A DNA stretch of 54,761 nt from Microbulbifer agarilyticus S89 (GCF_000220505.1 NZ_AFPJ01000054.1:1-54761), one strand, 5' to 3'. Positions 9,139 to 18,832 are shown, numbered from the stretch's first letter. Program-made: numbers and translations. The notes: generated by a model not told the origin, from the sequence alone.

Positions 9139-9684
9139 ATGACTGTGGAGATTGCACAACCTAAAACGGAGCGTCTGCAACTCCGCCAGTGGTGCGACAG
9201 CGACCGGGCACCGTTTGCCGCAATGAACGCTGACCCGGTGGTGATGGAACATTTCCCCAAGCTGCTAGGTCGTGAAGAGAGTGATGCCGGCGTCGATCGC
9301 CAGATTGCGCATATCGACAAGCACGGGTGGGGTTTCTGGGCGGTAGAGACTCTGGCGGACAAGCGATTTATTGGCTTTGTCGGCATCAAAAATGTTACCG
9401 ACGATATGCCGTTTGCACCTGCGGTGGAGATTGGCTGGCGCCTGGCACCCGCAGCCTGGGGCAAGGGTTACGCTACCGAGGCCGCGCGTGCGAGTCTCGC
9501 TTATGGATTTGCCCGGTTAGGGCTTGAGGAAATTGTCTCGTTTGCCGTAGTTGGCAACCTGCGTTCGCGCGCGGTGATGGAAAAGCTGAGCATGGTGCGG
9601 GAAGCTAACTTTTTGCATCCGGGATTACCCGCCGGGCACCCGATGCAGGAGCATGTGTTGTACCGGCTATCGAGGTCTGTGTGA
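9139..9684 (+). CDS. GNAT family N-acetyltransferase (RimJ/RimL type)
   Basis: A 181-residue GNAT enzyme of the Acetyltransf_3 group. The N-terminal TERLQLRQW strand, the acetyl-CoA loop region GWRLAPAAWGKGYATEAARA (motif A) and the NLRSRAVMEKLSM helix (motif B) are all present. It should transfer an acetyl group from acetyl-CoA to an amine; the substrate is not predictable. I chose ATG 9139, directly after the yaiI stop. A GTG at 9115 would add eight residues and overlap yaiI. It is the third gene of the DUF3565-yaiI unit. Confidence 0.88.
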   Translation: MTVEIAQPKTERLQLRQWCDSDRAPFAAMNADPVVMEHFPKLLGREESDAGVDRQIAHIDKHGWGFWAVETLADKRFIGFVGIKNVTDDMPFAPAVEIGWRLAPAAWGKGYATEAARASLAYGFARLGLEEIVSFAVVGNLRSRAVMEKLSMVREANFLHPGLPAGHPMQEHVLYRLSRSV

Positions 9685-9707
9685 TCGTTGTGCGTGCTTA
9701 ATTTCAG

Positions 9708-11012
9708 CTAATTACCTAGCCATAACCTGCGATACTGTTTATGCGGATCGTAATTTTCCGCCTGTCGCTCGATATTAAATCGGCGATCACGCGGATCATT
9801 TCCAACGCCGCTGTTGTACATCCAGTTGCCATAGTTACTGTGCACGTCATAGTCGATAAGCTGGCTTTCAAACCAGGCGGCGCCGGCGCGCCAGTCCTGC
9901 TGTAATTCCTTCGCCCAGTAGCTCGCTACATTCTGCCGTCCGCGATTGCTCATCCAGCCGGTAGCGGCGAATTCGCGCATATTGGCGTTGACGAAGTCGT
10001 AGGGTGTGCGCCCGTCTATCCATGCTGCGAGTTTTTCTGGATCAAGCTGCCACGTGTACTTCCGCGCGCGAATACCGCTCAGGGCAAACAGACGATCGCC
10101 GTGCTTGAGCGATATGTATTTGAAGTAGTCGCGCCACAGCAGTTCAAACTGCAGCCAGTAGGTATCCTCGTTGGCCGTTACCTCGCGCTCGAAACGTTTC
10201 AATTCGGCATACACTTCCCGTGCCGACAGGCTGCCATTGGCCAGCCAGGCGGAGAGCTTGCTGCTGTACTCGGTGCCGATTAATCCGTTGCGGGTTTGTT
10301 TGTAGCGAGTAATGTTTTCGCTGTTCCAGAAGTATTCCTCGATACGTTGCTTGCCCGCGGAACTACCGCCGCTAAAGGGGAAAGCACTGCGTGGATCCGC
10401 TTTGGGTTGTTCCAGCCCAAGTCCTTCGATGGATGGTATTGACGAACTGCCACCGGCGGCGGTGAGATTCTTTGCTGCACGTGGCGAGGGGGTGGGCAAT
10501 GGCGAGCGTATTGGTAATTGTTGCTCGATTACTTTGCGGAACTGGGTGAACACTTCCGGTAATTCTGCGACCTCTGCAAACGGTAGATCATCGGGGTGGA
10601 TGAGAAACTGGTCGTAATCGGTGTGGATGTGCACTGCGTCCATGGCCGGTGCCGCTTGCAGCGACGTCAGCACGGTACGCTCATCGCGGGTCCACTCCCG
10701 TTGCAAAAACAGCTCGGTTACCGCGTGCTCGGTGACCAGTTCTGGAATCACCTGTGCCGGCGCACCCTGACGAATTAGCAGGGGTATATTCAGGTCGGCT
10801 AACTGCTGTTTCAAATCTTCCAGGCTCTGCAGGAGAAACTGCGCGCGAAATTTACCGGTGCGGGGAAACCCGAACGGATCGGTGCTGAAAAATTGCGGAT
10901 CAAAACAGTAGAGAGCAATGACCGGCGTATCCCCGTTTGCCGATGCACAGGCTTGAGTCAGCGCTTGATTGTCATGGCTGCGCAAATTATGGAGAAACCA
11001 GACCAGTTTCAT
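9708..11012 (-). CDS. Cryptochrome DASH (photolyase family)
   Basis: A 434-residue flavoprotein of the Cry-DASH class. The N-terminal antenna-binding domain starts MKLVWFLHNLRSHDNQAL. The C-terminal FAD-binding domain has TRYKQTRNGLIGTEYSSKLSAWLANGS and the conserved RDYFKY, YDFVNANMRE and GWMSNRGRQNVASYW segments, ending with the typical DYDVHSNYGNWMY. Cry-DASH repairs cyclobutane dimers in single-stranded DNA and may signal blue light. GGAGG lies just before its ATG. It is 13 bases downstream of the small DUF2256 gene, forming a two-gene operon. A proline/serine/glycine-rich insertion (about residues 170-225) looks like a flexible interdomain linker. Confidence 0.95.
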   Translation of the reverse strand: MKLVWFLHNLRSHDNQALTQACASANGDTPVIALYCFDPQFFSTDPFGFPRTGKFRAQFLLQSLEDLKQQLADLNIPLLIRQGAPAQVIPELVTEHAVTELFLQREWTRDERTVLTSLQAAPAMDAVHIHTDYDQFLIHPDDLPFAEVAELPEVFTQFRKVIEQQLPIRSPLPTPSPRAAKNLTAAGGSSSIPSIEGLGLEQPKADPRSAFPFSGGSSAGKQRIEEYFWNSENITRYKQTRNGLIGTEYSSKLSAWLANGSLSAREVYAELKRFEREVTANEDTYWLQFELLWRDYFKYISLKHGDRLFALSGIRARKYTWQLDPEKLAAWIDGRTPYDFVNANMREFAATGWMSNRGRQNVASYWAKELQQDWRAGAAWFESQLIDYDVHSNYGNWMYNSGVGNDPRDRRFNIERQAENYDPHKQYRRLWLGN

Positions 11013-11025
11013 TTAGCCTCCGCCG

Positions 11026-11190
11026 CTAGTTTTCGTTTCTGCTTTTCGTTGAAACTCGGTGGCGCTGTCGTCGGCAGCGTTCGCTACAGTAACGCACTTC
11101 GTGCCAGCAGCGCTTCCATTTCCGCCGCCAGGTAAAGGGGCGCCCGCAAACCGGGCAGGTTTTTTCAGGAAGCGCGTTTTTCCGAGTCAC
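11026..11190 (-). CDS. DUF2256 zinc-ribbon protein, GTG start
   Basis: A 54-residue protein starting at GTG 11190 and ending at TAG 11026-11028. The sequence runs [19 protein letters not shown] and continues with WRRKWKRCW and [12 protein letters not shown]. Cysteines at 12, 15, 28, 35 and 39 give a zinc-ribbon pattern. This matches DUF2256, a family commonly found beside or fused to cryptochromes and photolyases. It directly precedes cry-DASH on the same strand. It is short and starts with GTG, so it is easily missed by gene finders. Confidence 0.85.
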   Translation of the reverse strand: MTRKNALPEKTCPVCGRPFTWRRKWKRCWHEVRYCSERCRRQRHRVSTKSRNEN

Positions 11191-11221
11191 TTTTTACTCT
11201 AGCGGGAAATAGCCTGGATCC

Positions 11222-12712
11222 TCAGGCGGGCGAGACGGTTTTGCGGTCCAGGTTGCGATAGGCCAACGCCTCAGCGAGATGTGCCGTGCCGATATGCTCC
11301 TCTCCACTCAGGTCCGCCAGGGTGCGTGCCACTCGCAGTACCCGGTGGTAACTGCGCGCCGACAACCCCAGCTTTTCTACCGAGGCGCGCAACAGTGCAC
11401 TCTCGGCTTTCCCCAAACGACAGTATTCATCCAGTTCACTGCCCTGCAGCTCGCCGTTGATCTTCCCTTGCCTTTGCAATTGTGCCTGGCGTGCGCTGCG
11501 CACCCGTTCCCGCACCACTGTTGAGGATTCTCCGGTGAGGGAATCCTGCAACTGGGCCGCGCTCATGCTGGCGACTTCTACCTGCATATCGATGCGGTCC
11601 AGTAGCGGGCCGGAGAGTTTGTTGCGGTAGCGGTCGATCTGGTCCGGCGTGCAGCGGCAGCGGGATTCTCCCAGATAGCCACAGGGGCAGGGGTTCATTG
11701 CCGCAACCAGCTGGAATTGAGCGGGGAAGGTGACCTGGGCGCGGGCGCGGGAAATACGCACTTCGCCGTTTTCCAATGGCTCGCGCAGTATTTCCAGCGC
11801 CGAGCGCGGAAATTCCGGCATCTCATCGAGAAACAGTACGCCGCGGTGGGCGAGGCTGATTTCCCCTGGGCGCGGGTTGCTGCCACCGCCCACCAGTGCG
11901 GTAGGTGAAGCGGAATGATGTGGTGCGCGGAAGGGCCTTTGTTGCTCGCGCACGAGTCCCGCACTTGAGTAGAGCGCGGCTACCTCGATGCGTTCGCGCT
12001 CGGTCAGCGGCGGCAGTATTCCCGGCAGGCGGCTGGCTAGCATGGTTTTGCCGGTGCCCGGGGGGCCATAAAACAACAGGTTGTGCGACCCCGCAGCGGC
12101 TACCTCCAGCGCTCGTCGCGCCTTCAGCTGCCCGCGCACGTCGGCGAGGTCTGCATATAGTGCTTCGTCGATGGCGTCATCGACAACGGCATCGGGTAAG
12201 GGCTCGCGCCCGTGCAGTTGTGCACAGACCTGCAGCAGGCTGGTGGCAGATTTGACCGGGGTTTTGATCAGCGCCGCTTCCGCTGCCGACTCTGCCGAAA
12301 TCACCAGTGTGCGACCGCTATCGCCGCAGGCCATGGCCGCCGGCAGCCCCCCGGGCACCGGGCGCAGGCTGCCAGACAGGGCCAGCTCGCCGATAAATTC
12401 AAACTGCGCCAGGATTTCCCCGGGTATCTGGCCGGAGGCCGCCAGGACACCCAGCGCAATCGCCAGGTCGTAGCGACCGCCGGCCTTGGGCAAATCGGCG
12501 GGAGCCAGGTTCACGGTGATGCGCCGCTGGGGAAACTCAAAATGGCTGTTGATAATGGCGCTGCGCACGCGATCGCGGCTCTCGCGCACGGCGGCTTCTG
12601 GCAGCCCGACAATATTGAATGCGGGCAAACCGTTGGCGAGATGGGTTTCTACGGTGACCAGTGGCGCCGCGACCCCCAGTTGGGCACGGGCATAGGTAAT
12701 GGATAGGCTCAC
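11222..12712 (-). CDS. comM: YifB/ComM family Mg-chelatase-like AAA ATPase
   Basis: A 496-residue protein that matches ComM/YifB from end to end. It has an N-terminal Lon-protease-like domain (NIVGLPEAAVRESRDRV), a central AAA module with Walker A GPPGTGKT (about 217-224), LFLDEMPEF as Walker B, and the CxC-rich NPCPCGYLGESRCRC segment, followed by the Mg-chelatase C-terminal domain. In Vibrio cholerae ComM is a hexameric helicase that extends branch migration during natural transformation. Here it stands between the ubiK-like gene and the DUF2256 gene. Presence of comM does not itself prove competence. Confidence 0.94.
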   Translation of the reverse strand: MSLSITYARAQLGVAAPLVTVETHLANGLPAFNIVGLPEAAVRESRDRVRSAIINSHFEFPQRRITVNLAPADLPKAGGRYDLAIALGVLAASGQIPGEILAQFEFIGELALSGSLRPVPGGLPAAMACGDSGRTLVISAESAAEAALIKTPVKSATSLLQVCAQLHGREPLPDAVVDDAIDEALYADLADVRGQLKARRALEVAAAGSHNLLFYGPPGTGKTMLASRLPGILPPLTERERIEVAALYSSAGLVREQQRPFRAPHHSASPTALVGGGSNPRPGEISLAHRGVLFLDEMPEFPRSALEILREPLENGEVRISRARAQVTFPAQFQLVAAMNPCPCGYLGESRCRCTPDQIDRYRNKLSGPLLDRIDMQVEVASMSAAQLQDSLTGESSTVVRERVRSARQAQLQRQGKINGELQGSELDEYCRLGKAESALLRASVEKLGLSARSYHRVLRVARTLADLSGEEHIGTAHLAEALAYRNLDRKTVSPA

Positions 12713-12825
12713 TTTTCGTCCTGAAAAAATGTCTTCCGTGAAATATTTTGCTCATTGCGAGCGGCTGCGAGCTAAATTAACCCGCAGCTTTTCTGAGTAA
12801 CCGGGTGTGGCAGTTACTGCGGACC

Positions 12826-13053
12826 TTACCGCTGTTGCGCCAATTGTTCTTCCAGCGCAACGATCTGCTGCTCAAGTTGCGCGAGCTTGTCTTCTGCACG
12901 CGCCAGCTTGGCGGCCTGGATATCGAACTCCTGCTGGCTTACCAGCGGGAGTTTGCCCAGCGCTACCGCCAGCGCATCCTTCAAATCGTTGCTGATCACT
13001 GCCCCTTGTTGTTGCAGCTCATTGAGTAACTGTTGCAATTTTTCCGCGGCCAA
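12826..13053 (-). CDS. UbiK-like accessory factor (BMFP family)
   Basis: A 75-residue, highly helical protein. The middle contains LPLVSQQEFDIQ, corresponding to LDLVSREEFDVQ of E. coli UbiK, followed by a C-terminal coiled coil (AEDKLAQLEQQIVALEEQLAQQ). UbiK assists ubiquinone synthesis at the membrane. No ATG exists in frame. TTG 13053 has GGAG eight bases upstream and is my choice; TTG 13059 or 13128 would extend it. It lies just upstream of comM on the same strand, an arrangement common in Pseudomonas relatives. Confidence 0.72.
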   Translation of the reverse strand: MAAEKLQQLLNELQQQGAVISNDLKDALAVALGKLPLVSQQEFDIQAAKLARAEDKLAQLEQQIVALEEQLAQQR

Positions 13054-13489
13054 GCGCAATTCTCCACTACAAAACTCGATATTCGTAGCTGCAAATAGTA
13101 CAGCAGCCCGGATTTCCCACCAAGGCAATCAGGCGCTGCTCTTATTTAGGTCACACACCGGCACGCCGGCACAGATCGGTGCCCACTTTGGGTGCAGGTT
13201 CCATTTTGGTGCGCACTATTTTTGCGCAGCCGCGTGAGGTGGTCCCGGTGATTTCTGTGAAACAGGTTTGAATGTCGGTCTAACTTGTTGATTTGTATGG
13301 GCTTTTAAAAGTTGGCACTAACTCTGCAAGTAGTCTCCGCGAATCGCCCTGGTAACGAAGGCAGGGAACAGGTCTTCGAGTGAAGCACCCGGGCGAGAGC
13401 GGTGAGTGTCGTCTCCCCGACGTAGTCAGCGCCGCTGAATAATAAAAATACAAACAATATTTCACACAGAGATCTAGGAGAACCTAAAA
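13054..13489 (+). other. Regulatory gap upstream of the nitrogen block
   Basis: This 436-base stretch has no gene I can support. It holds a sigma-54-type promoter (13313-13328) and, 95 to 160 bases before it, several GGTGC/GCAC half-sites (13170-13220) that loosely resemble NtrC boxes. A leader of about 150 bases follows, with a GC-rich region at 13389-13430 and an AGGAG ribosome site at 13476. Confidence 0.5.
13313..13328 (+). promoter_or_regulatory. Sigma-54 (RpoN) promoter upstream of porin-PII-amtB
   Basis: TGGCAC (13313-13318) and CTGCA (13324-13328) place the invariant GG and GC dinucleotides at 13314-13315 and 13326-13327 with exactly ten bases between them, the obligatory sigma-54 spacing. 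The match to TGGCAC-N5-TTGCA fails only at one T. Control of glnK-amtB by NtrC and sigma-54 is well established in proteobacteria; here the first gene served is the porin. Confidence 0.78.
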
Positions 13490-14212
13490 GTGGGATTCAA
13501 TAAAAAAGTTGCAGCGATCGTATCCGGTAGCGTCCTGGCCATGGCCATCTCTAGCGCCGCTACCGCCGAAGAATCTGGCCCCAGTCTCAGCGCCAATGTT
13601 GGTGTTGTTACTGACTACCGTTTCCGCGGCATTTCCCAGACCGACAGCAACCCGGCTGTGCAGGGTGGTGTAGACCTGGACCTGGGTAACGGCTTTTACG
13701 CAGGTACCTGGGCCTCCCAGGTGGATTTCGCGTACGGCACTGACGAAACCGATTTCGAGCAGGATTTCTACGGCGGCTATGCCGGCGAAACTGCTGGCGG
13801 TGTTGGCTATGACGTTGGCTACATCTACTACGCCTACCACGGCAGCGATCAGGACGAAGACTATCAGGAAATCTACGGTAGCCTGAGCCTGGGTGATGCT
13901 TCCTTTGGCTTTGCGTACTCCGACGATTACTGGCTGCAGAGTGGTGAGTTCTACTACCTGAGCGCCGGTTACTCCTTCAGCTTGGCCAACGACATTTCTC
14001 TGGACCTGAGCGCTGGCCTGAACCTGTTTGACGAAGAAATCTTCCTGAACGGTTCCGATTCTTACATCGATTACTCCGTATCTGTGGGTAAAGAGTTCGG
14101 TGGCCTGGCCCTGAGTGCTTCCCTGGTTGGTACCGACGTAAGCGACCAGGAGTGCTTCTTCACTGACTGGTGCGAGCCGACCGTTCTGGCTGGTGCTTCT
14201 TACAGCTGGTAA
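13490..14212 (+). CDS. TorF family putative porin
   Basis: A 240-residue outer-membrane beta-barrel protein of the TIGR02001 (TorF putative porin) group. A signal peptide ends at ATA-EE (about residue 27). The mature part starts with the typical VGVVTDYRFRGISQT strand and consists of alternating aromatic/glycine beta strands, ending in an aromatic residue (ASYSW). Start is GTG 13490 with AGGAG nine bases upstream. It is the first gene after the sigma-54 promoter and lies 54 bases before a PII gene, so it is probably induced in nitrogen limitation. Passage of ammonium or small nitrogen compounds is an inference from context. Confidence 0.88.
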   Translation: MGFNKKVAAIVSGSVLAMAISSAATAEESGPSLSANVGVVTDYRFRGISQTDSNPAVQGGVDLDLGNGFYAGTWASQVDFAYGTDETDFEQDFYGGYAGETAGGVGYDVGYIYYAYHGSDQDEDYQEIYGSLSLGDASFGFAYSDDYWLQSGEFYYLSAGYSFSLANDISLDLSAGLNLFDEEIFLNGSDSYIDYSVSVGKEFGGLALSASLVGTDVSDQECFFTDWCEPTVLAGASYSW

Positions 14213-14605
<393 letters not shown>

Positions 14606-14696
14606 TTAATAGAACAGATTGCCAAAACGATTCTTTGATCAATAGACAACAACTGCCGGGGTAACCCGGACTAGTTTGGGTTAAACGGAGCGAAAA

Positions 14697-15956
14697 ATGG
14701 AAAATCAAATTTTTCAGTTGCAGTACGCAATTGATACATTTTATTTCCTCGTGTGTGGTGCACTGGTTATGTGGATGGCAGCGGGCTTTGCCATGCTGGA
14801 AGCAGGCCTGGTGCGTTCTAAGAACACCACCGAGATTCTTACCAAAAACGTAGCGCTATTCGCGATTGCGTGCACCATGTACCTGATCAGCGGTTACGCG
14901 ATCATGTACGATGGCGGCTGGTTGCTGAACGGCATTGAGGCCTTCAGCCTCGACGAAGTACTCGCATCATCTGCTGAGAACGGTTTCGACGGTGATTCCG
15001 TGTACTCGGGTGCTTCCGACTTCTTCTTCCAGGTCGTGTTCGTTGCTACTGCAATGTCCATCGTATCTGGTGCGGTTGCCGAGCGCATGAAGCTGTGGAG
15101 CTTCCTGATCTTCGCGGTTGCGCTGACAGGTTTCATCTACCCGCTGGAAGGTTACTGGACCTGGGGCGGTGGTGAAGTATTCGGCCTGTACAACCTGGGC
15201 GACCTGGGCTTCTCCGACTTCGCCGGTTCCGGCATCGTACACATGGCGGGTGCCGCTGCTGCACTGGCTGGCGTACTGCTGCTGGGTGCTCGTAAAGGCA
15301 AATACGGCAAGAACGGTGAAATCTACGCGATTCCTGGCGCCAACCTGCCGCTGGCAACCCTGGGTACCTTCATCCTGTGGATGGGCTGGTTCGGTTTCAA
15401 CGGCGGTTCCGTACTGAAGCTGGGCGATGCGGCAAGCGCGCACTCTGTTGCTTTGGTATTCCTGAACACCAACGCCGCTGCTGCGGGTGGTGCGGTTGCC
15501 GCGCTGATTACTGGTCGCATCCTGTTCGGCAAAGCCGACCTAACCATGCTGCTGAATGGCGCACTGGCTGGCCTGGTAGCGATCACCGCTGAGCCTTCTA
15601 CCCCGACTCCTCTGCAGGCGACCCTGTTCGGCGCGCTGGGTGGCATCCTGGTAGTCTTCTCCATCATCACCCTGGACAAGCTGCGCATCGACGATCCTGT
15701 TGGCGCCATCTCCGTGCACGGTGTTGTTGGTCTGCTGGGCCTGCTGCTGGTACCGGTTACCAACGATGGTTCTTCCTTCAGCGGTCAGCTGATCGGTGCT
15801 GCCACCATCTTTGGCTGGGTATTCTCTGCCTCCTTCGTAGTCTGGTACGCCCTGAAGCTCATCACCGGTATCCGAGTGACCGAAGAAGAAGAGCAACAAG
15901 GTGTTGACTTGGCCGAGTGCGGAATGGAAGCTTATCCGGAATTTACGAGCAAGTAA
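14697..15956 (+). CDS. amtB: Ammonium channel AmtB
   Basis: A 419-residue Amt/Rh family inner-membrane channel with about 11 helices. The conserved twin histidines of the pore are His182 (SGIVHMAG) and His341 (ISVHGVVG). It lacks an evident cleaved signal peptide: the first helix begins at about residue 12. The cytoplasmic C-terminus (LITGIRVTEEEEQQGVDLAECGMEAY, shown only in part by family) carries the regulatory region that contacts PII. It conducts ammonium/ammonia inward and sits between two PII genes. GGAG precedes the ATG at a good distance. Confidence 0.95.
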   Translation: MENQIFQLQYAIDTFYFLVCGALVMWMAAGFAMLEAGLVRSKNTTEILTKNVALFAIACTMYLISGYAIMYDGGWLLNGIEAFSLDEVLASSAENGFDGDSVYSGASDFFFQVVFVATAMSIVSGAVAERMKLWSFLIFAVALTGFIYPLEGYWTWGGGEVFGLYNLGDLGFSDFAGSGIVHMAGAAAALAGVLLLGARKGKYGKNGEIYAIPGANLPLATLGTFILWMGWFGFNGGSVLKLGDAASAHSVALVFLNTNAAAAGGAVAALITGRILFGKADLTMLLNGALAGLVAITAEPSTPTPLQATLFGALGGILVVFSIITLDKLRIDDPVGAISVHGVVGLLGLLLVPVTNDGSSFSGQLIGAATIFGWVFSASFVVWYALKLITGIRVTEEEEQQGVDLAECGMEAYPEFTSK

Positions 15957-15972
15957 TTGCTCATAGAGAAGT

Positions 15973-16043
15973 CCGCCGGTACTTGGAACCCCAATACCGG
16001 CGGCAGCTAGGAATCTTCCGGTACCGGTTTTCGGGCCGGTACC
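15973..16043 (+). repeat. Two tandem hairpins between amtB and second PII gene
   Basis: CCGCCGGTA (15973-15981) pairs perfectly with TACCGGCGG (15995-16003). GGTACCGG (16020-16027) pairs perfectly with CCGGTACC (16036-16043). All share the GGTACC/CCGG core. Neither has a T tract, so they look more like mRNA-stability or processing structures than terminators. Confidence 0.55.
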
Positions 16044-16068
16044 CGCAAGAAACATAATTAGGGGATAA

Positions 16069-16410
<342 letters not shown>

Positions 16411-16437
16411 TCAAAGAATCGGACACAGTGTTTTATG

Positions 16438-16461
16438 AGCCCCGCTCTGCGGGGCTTTTTT
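16438..16461 (+). terminator. Intrinsic terminator after the second PII gene
   Basis: AGCCCCGC-TCT-GCGGGGCT followed by TTTTT. It closes the porin-PII-amtB-PII block. Confidence 0.92.
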
Positions 16462-16833
16462 GTGCGCGAAAGAAATGTGGCATAGACGCCTGTTGCACGG
16501 CGGCCAAAACATTTTACCGCGGTGCGTGACGTCGTAATTGTGGCGCGAAAAAAAGCATAACCAACAGCAATAAATCGGGCAAAAATCGCACAAAAAAACT
16601 CTACCGGAAAAGGGAACCTTTTCTGGCAGGCTGCTTGGACACTGCCTATAAATATTTCGCCGCAGGTAATCTTCTGCTTGGCGAGTTTTATTTGCTGTTT
16701 TGCTTCGCGAGAGTTTCTTGTCGTGGTGTGAAAAGGTAAAGCAACCGACAAGTGCAGACATTGGTCGGAGGTTGGCTGCGGCAGCAGGGGTATTCCCTCT
16801 GTAACAGGGGTATCAAGTTACAGGGTAATTGAC
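16462..16833. other. 372-base gap without a supported gene
   Basis: Between the terminator and the SutA-like gene no frame looks protein-like. The stretch is more AT-rich than its surroundings in its first half. I see no convincing -35/-10 pair; the promoter of the SutA-like gene is presumably here. Confidence 0.4.
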
Positions 16834-17046
16834 ATGAAAGACGACCAGTCCAGCGCTCGAGCGAAAGACAATGAGGATTTTGCCGAGGAGCGCACGCTTT
16901 CCTCCCGCCAGCGGGCCCGCAGTCAACTGAGTGCCGAGGTCGAGGCCTTTCTCGCCAGAGGCGGCGCCATCGATGAAGTGGCGCCAGATGTAACTGCAGA
17001 CCCTCCGCGTAAGCCGCAGCCGAAGTATGGCAGTCGGCCCATCTAA
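16834..17046 (+). CDS. SutA-like transcriptional regulator
   Basis: A 70-residue, highly charged protein. The N-terminal half is acidic and probably disordered; the C-terminal half reads VEAFLARGGAIDEVAPDVTADPP and ends KYGSRPI. That end matches the conserved tail of SutA, the small RNA-polymerase-binding protein that supports transcription during slow growth in Pseudomonas aeruginosa. It is shorter than the roughly 105 residues of the Pseudomonas protein because the acidic N-terminal tail is reduced. It stands alone, converging on the DUF484 gene. Confidence 0.72.
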   Translation: MKDDQSSARAKDNEDFAEERTLSSRQRARSQLSAEVEAFLARGGAIDEVAPDVTADPPRKPQPKYGSRPI

Positions 17047-17130
17047 GCGCACTGGAACAGGAAATACTGGATGCTGGCCTGGCCGGCAAGACGATAGATT
17101 GACGGGGCTCACCCAAAGATTGACTGCGTC

Positions 17131-17150
17131 ACCCCGGCCCGTGCCGGGGT
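17131..17150. repeat. REP-like GC-rich hairpin
   Basis: ACCCCGGC-CCGT-GCCGGGGT is a perfect eight-pair stem followed by CCAG. This hairpin-plus-CCAG layout resembles dispersed extragenic palindromes of other proteobacteria. It sits between convergent genes and could also act as a terminator (TTTT follows four bases later). Confidence 0.5.
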
Positions 17151-17188
17151 CCAGTTTTCCGGTTCACCCACCGCACACTTTTTTAGCG

Positions 17189-17950
17189 TTAGCTCTGCGC
17201 CAGCAAGTCCGGCAGCCGCCGCTCGAGCACCTCACCGATATACGACAGGAACAGGGTACCCAGGCTGGAACGGTAGTGATTGGGGTCGCTGGAGCCCACC
17301 GCCAGGATGCCCAGCTGGCCCGCCAGCGGTACCACCGCCGCCGACGCTACCTTGTCGGACTCGTCGCCGAACAGGTAGGTGGTTTCCGAAGGGCGTAGGG
17401 TGCCGCACACGGTGCGACCATTGCGCAGAATGGAGCCGATGGCATTCTCTGCGCTGACGCGACTGCTGGTGCGCACCTGACCCAGTTGCTTGCCGGAACC
17501 GGGCAGGGGGCCAAATACCGTCAGTGAGGTGGTTTCTACCTTGAAGTCATCGGCAAAGCTGCGCAGCAGCGCGTCGCCGGCTTCGCCCAGGGTGCGCGCT
17601 TCCAGCAGTGCCAACACCAGTTGGCGGCTGTGCATAAACAGCTGGTCGTTGTCTCGCGCGGCCTGCAGCAGCTGGTCGAGTCGCTGGCGCATCTCGATAT
17701 TGCGTTCGCGCAGCAGGTTGGTCTGGTGTGTCATCAGCGACACGGTCTTACCCGATTCTTTCGGCAGCTGGATGGTTTCCAGCAATTCCATATTTTCGGC
17801 AAAAAACGTCGGGTTCTGGATCAGGTAGCGGGCCACCTGCCGCGACAGCAGCTTTTTGTTGCGCTGGTTTTCGCTGTCGGCCATTTCCTGTTTGTCCAGG
17901 TTGGCTTCAACTTGGCTATCGAGCAGGGGGGCGTCGCTATGATCGGTCAT
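17189..17950 (-). CDS. DUF484 family protein
   Basis: A 253-residue cytoplasmic protein of DUF484. The N-terminal part has VARYLIQNPTFFAENMELL, followed by a coiled coil (about 80-115) and a GAF-like domain. Function is unknown. Its place behind dapF is conserved in gammaproteobacteria, usually followed by xerC; here xerC does not follow, and the strand ends at a hairpin. It is 51 bases downstream of dapF and most likely cotranscribed with lptM-lysA-dapF. Confidence 0.88.
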   Translation of the reverse strand: MTDHSDAPLLDSQVEANLDKQEMADSENQRNKKLLSRQVARYLIQNPTFFAENMELLETIQLPKESGKTVSLMTHQTNLLRERNIEMRQRLDQLLQAARDNDQLFMHSRQLVLALLEARTLGEAGDALLRSFADDFKVETTSLTVFGPLPGSGKQLGQVRTSSRVSAENAIGSILRNGRTVCGTLRPSETTYLFGDESDKVASAAVVPLAGQLGILAVGSSDPNHYRSSLGTLFLSYIGEVLERRLPDLLAQS

Positions 17951-18001
17951 GTTCGGGTTCGTTATGTTTTGTCGGAATCGCAGTCACTGCGCTGCGGTGG
18001 C

Positions 18002-18832
18002 TCAGAGAACAATCTGACCGTGGTACACGGAGGCAGTGGGTCCGGTCATGGTAACCGGCTCACCGGGCCCCGGCCAGTGAATCGTCAGGGTGCCGCCCGG
18101 TAGGGCGATCTGCACTTCGTCATCTACCAGCCCGCGTAGCCGTGCAGATACCATCGCGGCACAGGCACCGGTGCCGCAGGCACGGGTCTCACCGACGCCC
18201 CGCTCGAACACCCGCAGGCGCGCTTTACCGCGCTCTTCAATCTGCAGAAAGCCCACATTGACGCGGGCGGGGAAGCGCGGGTGGCTTTCGATGGCGGCCC
18301 CGAGGCTGTCCACCGGCGCTTTGCTGACGTCATCCACCAGCAGTACCGCGTGGGGATTGCCCATGGAAACCGCGCCGACGTTGTAGGTCTCGCCATTTAC
18401 GTCCAGCGGGTAGGACTCGGCCTGAATGTCCGCCTGGAACGGTACCGCAGATGGCTCCAGCACCGGCGCGCCCATATCGACGCTCACCTGGTCCTTTTCC
18501 TGCACCTTGAGCTCGAGGATGCCAGCGGCGGTTTCCACCAGAATGTGTTCCTTGCTGGTCAGGCGACGGTCGCGCACGAAGCGGGCAAAGCAGCGCGCGC
18601 CATTGCCACAGTTTTCGACCTCGCTGCCATCGGCGTTATAGATGCGATAGCGGAAATCCACATCCGGATTGCGCGGTGCTTCCACCAGCAACAGCTGATC
18701 GCAGCCGATACCGGTGTGCCGGTCAGCGATCTGGCGGACTTTTTCCGGCGACAGCTTCACCCGTTGGGTGATGCCGTCGACCATGACAAAGTCATTGCCG
18801 AGGCCGTGCATTTTGGTGAATTTGAGCCGCAT
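18002..18832 (-). CDS. dapF: Diaminopimelate epimerase
   Basis: A 276-residue enzyme of normal length that converts LL- to meso-diaminopimelate in lysine and peptidoglycan synthesis. Both catalytic cysteines are present: Cys75 in [14 protein letters not shown] and Cys219 in [12 protein letters not shown]. The start [15 protein letters not shown] is the family's canonical N-terminus. It lies 46 bases downstream of lysA. Confidence 0.97.
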   Translation of the reverse strand: MRLKFTKMHGLGNDFVMVDGITQRVKLSPEKVRQIADRHTGIGCDQLLLVEAPRNPDVDFRYRIYNADGSEVENCGNGARCFARFVRDRRLTSKEHILVETAAGILELKVQEKDQVSVDMGAPVLEPSAVPFQADIQAESYPLDVNGETYNVGAVSMGNPHAVLLVDDVSKAPVDSLGAAIESHPRFPARVNVGFLQIEERGKARLRVFERGVGETRACGTGACAAMVSARLRGLVDDEVQIALPGGTLTIHWPGPGEPVTMTGPTASVYHGQIVL

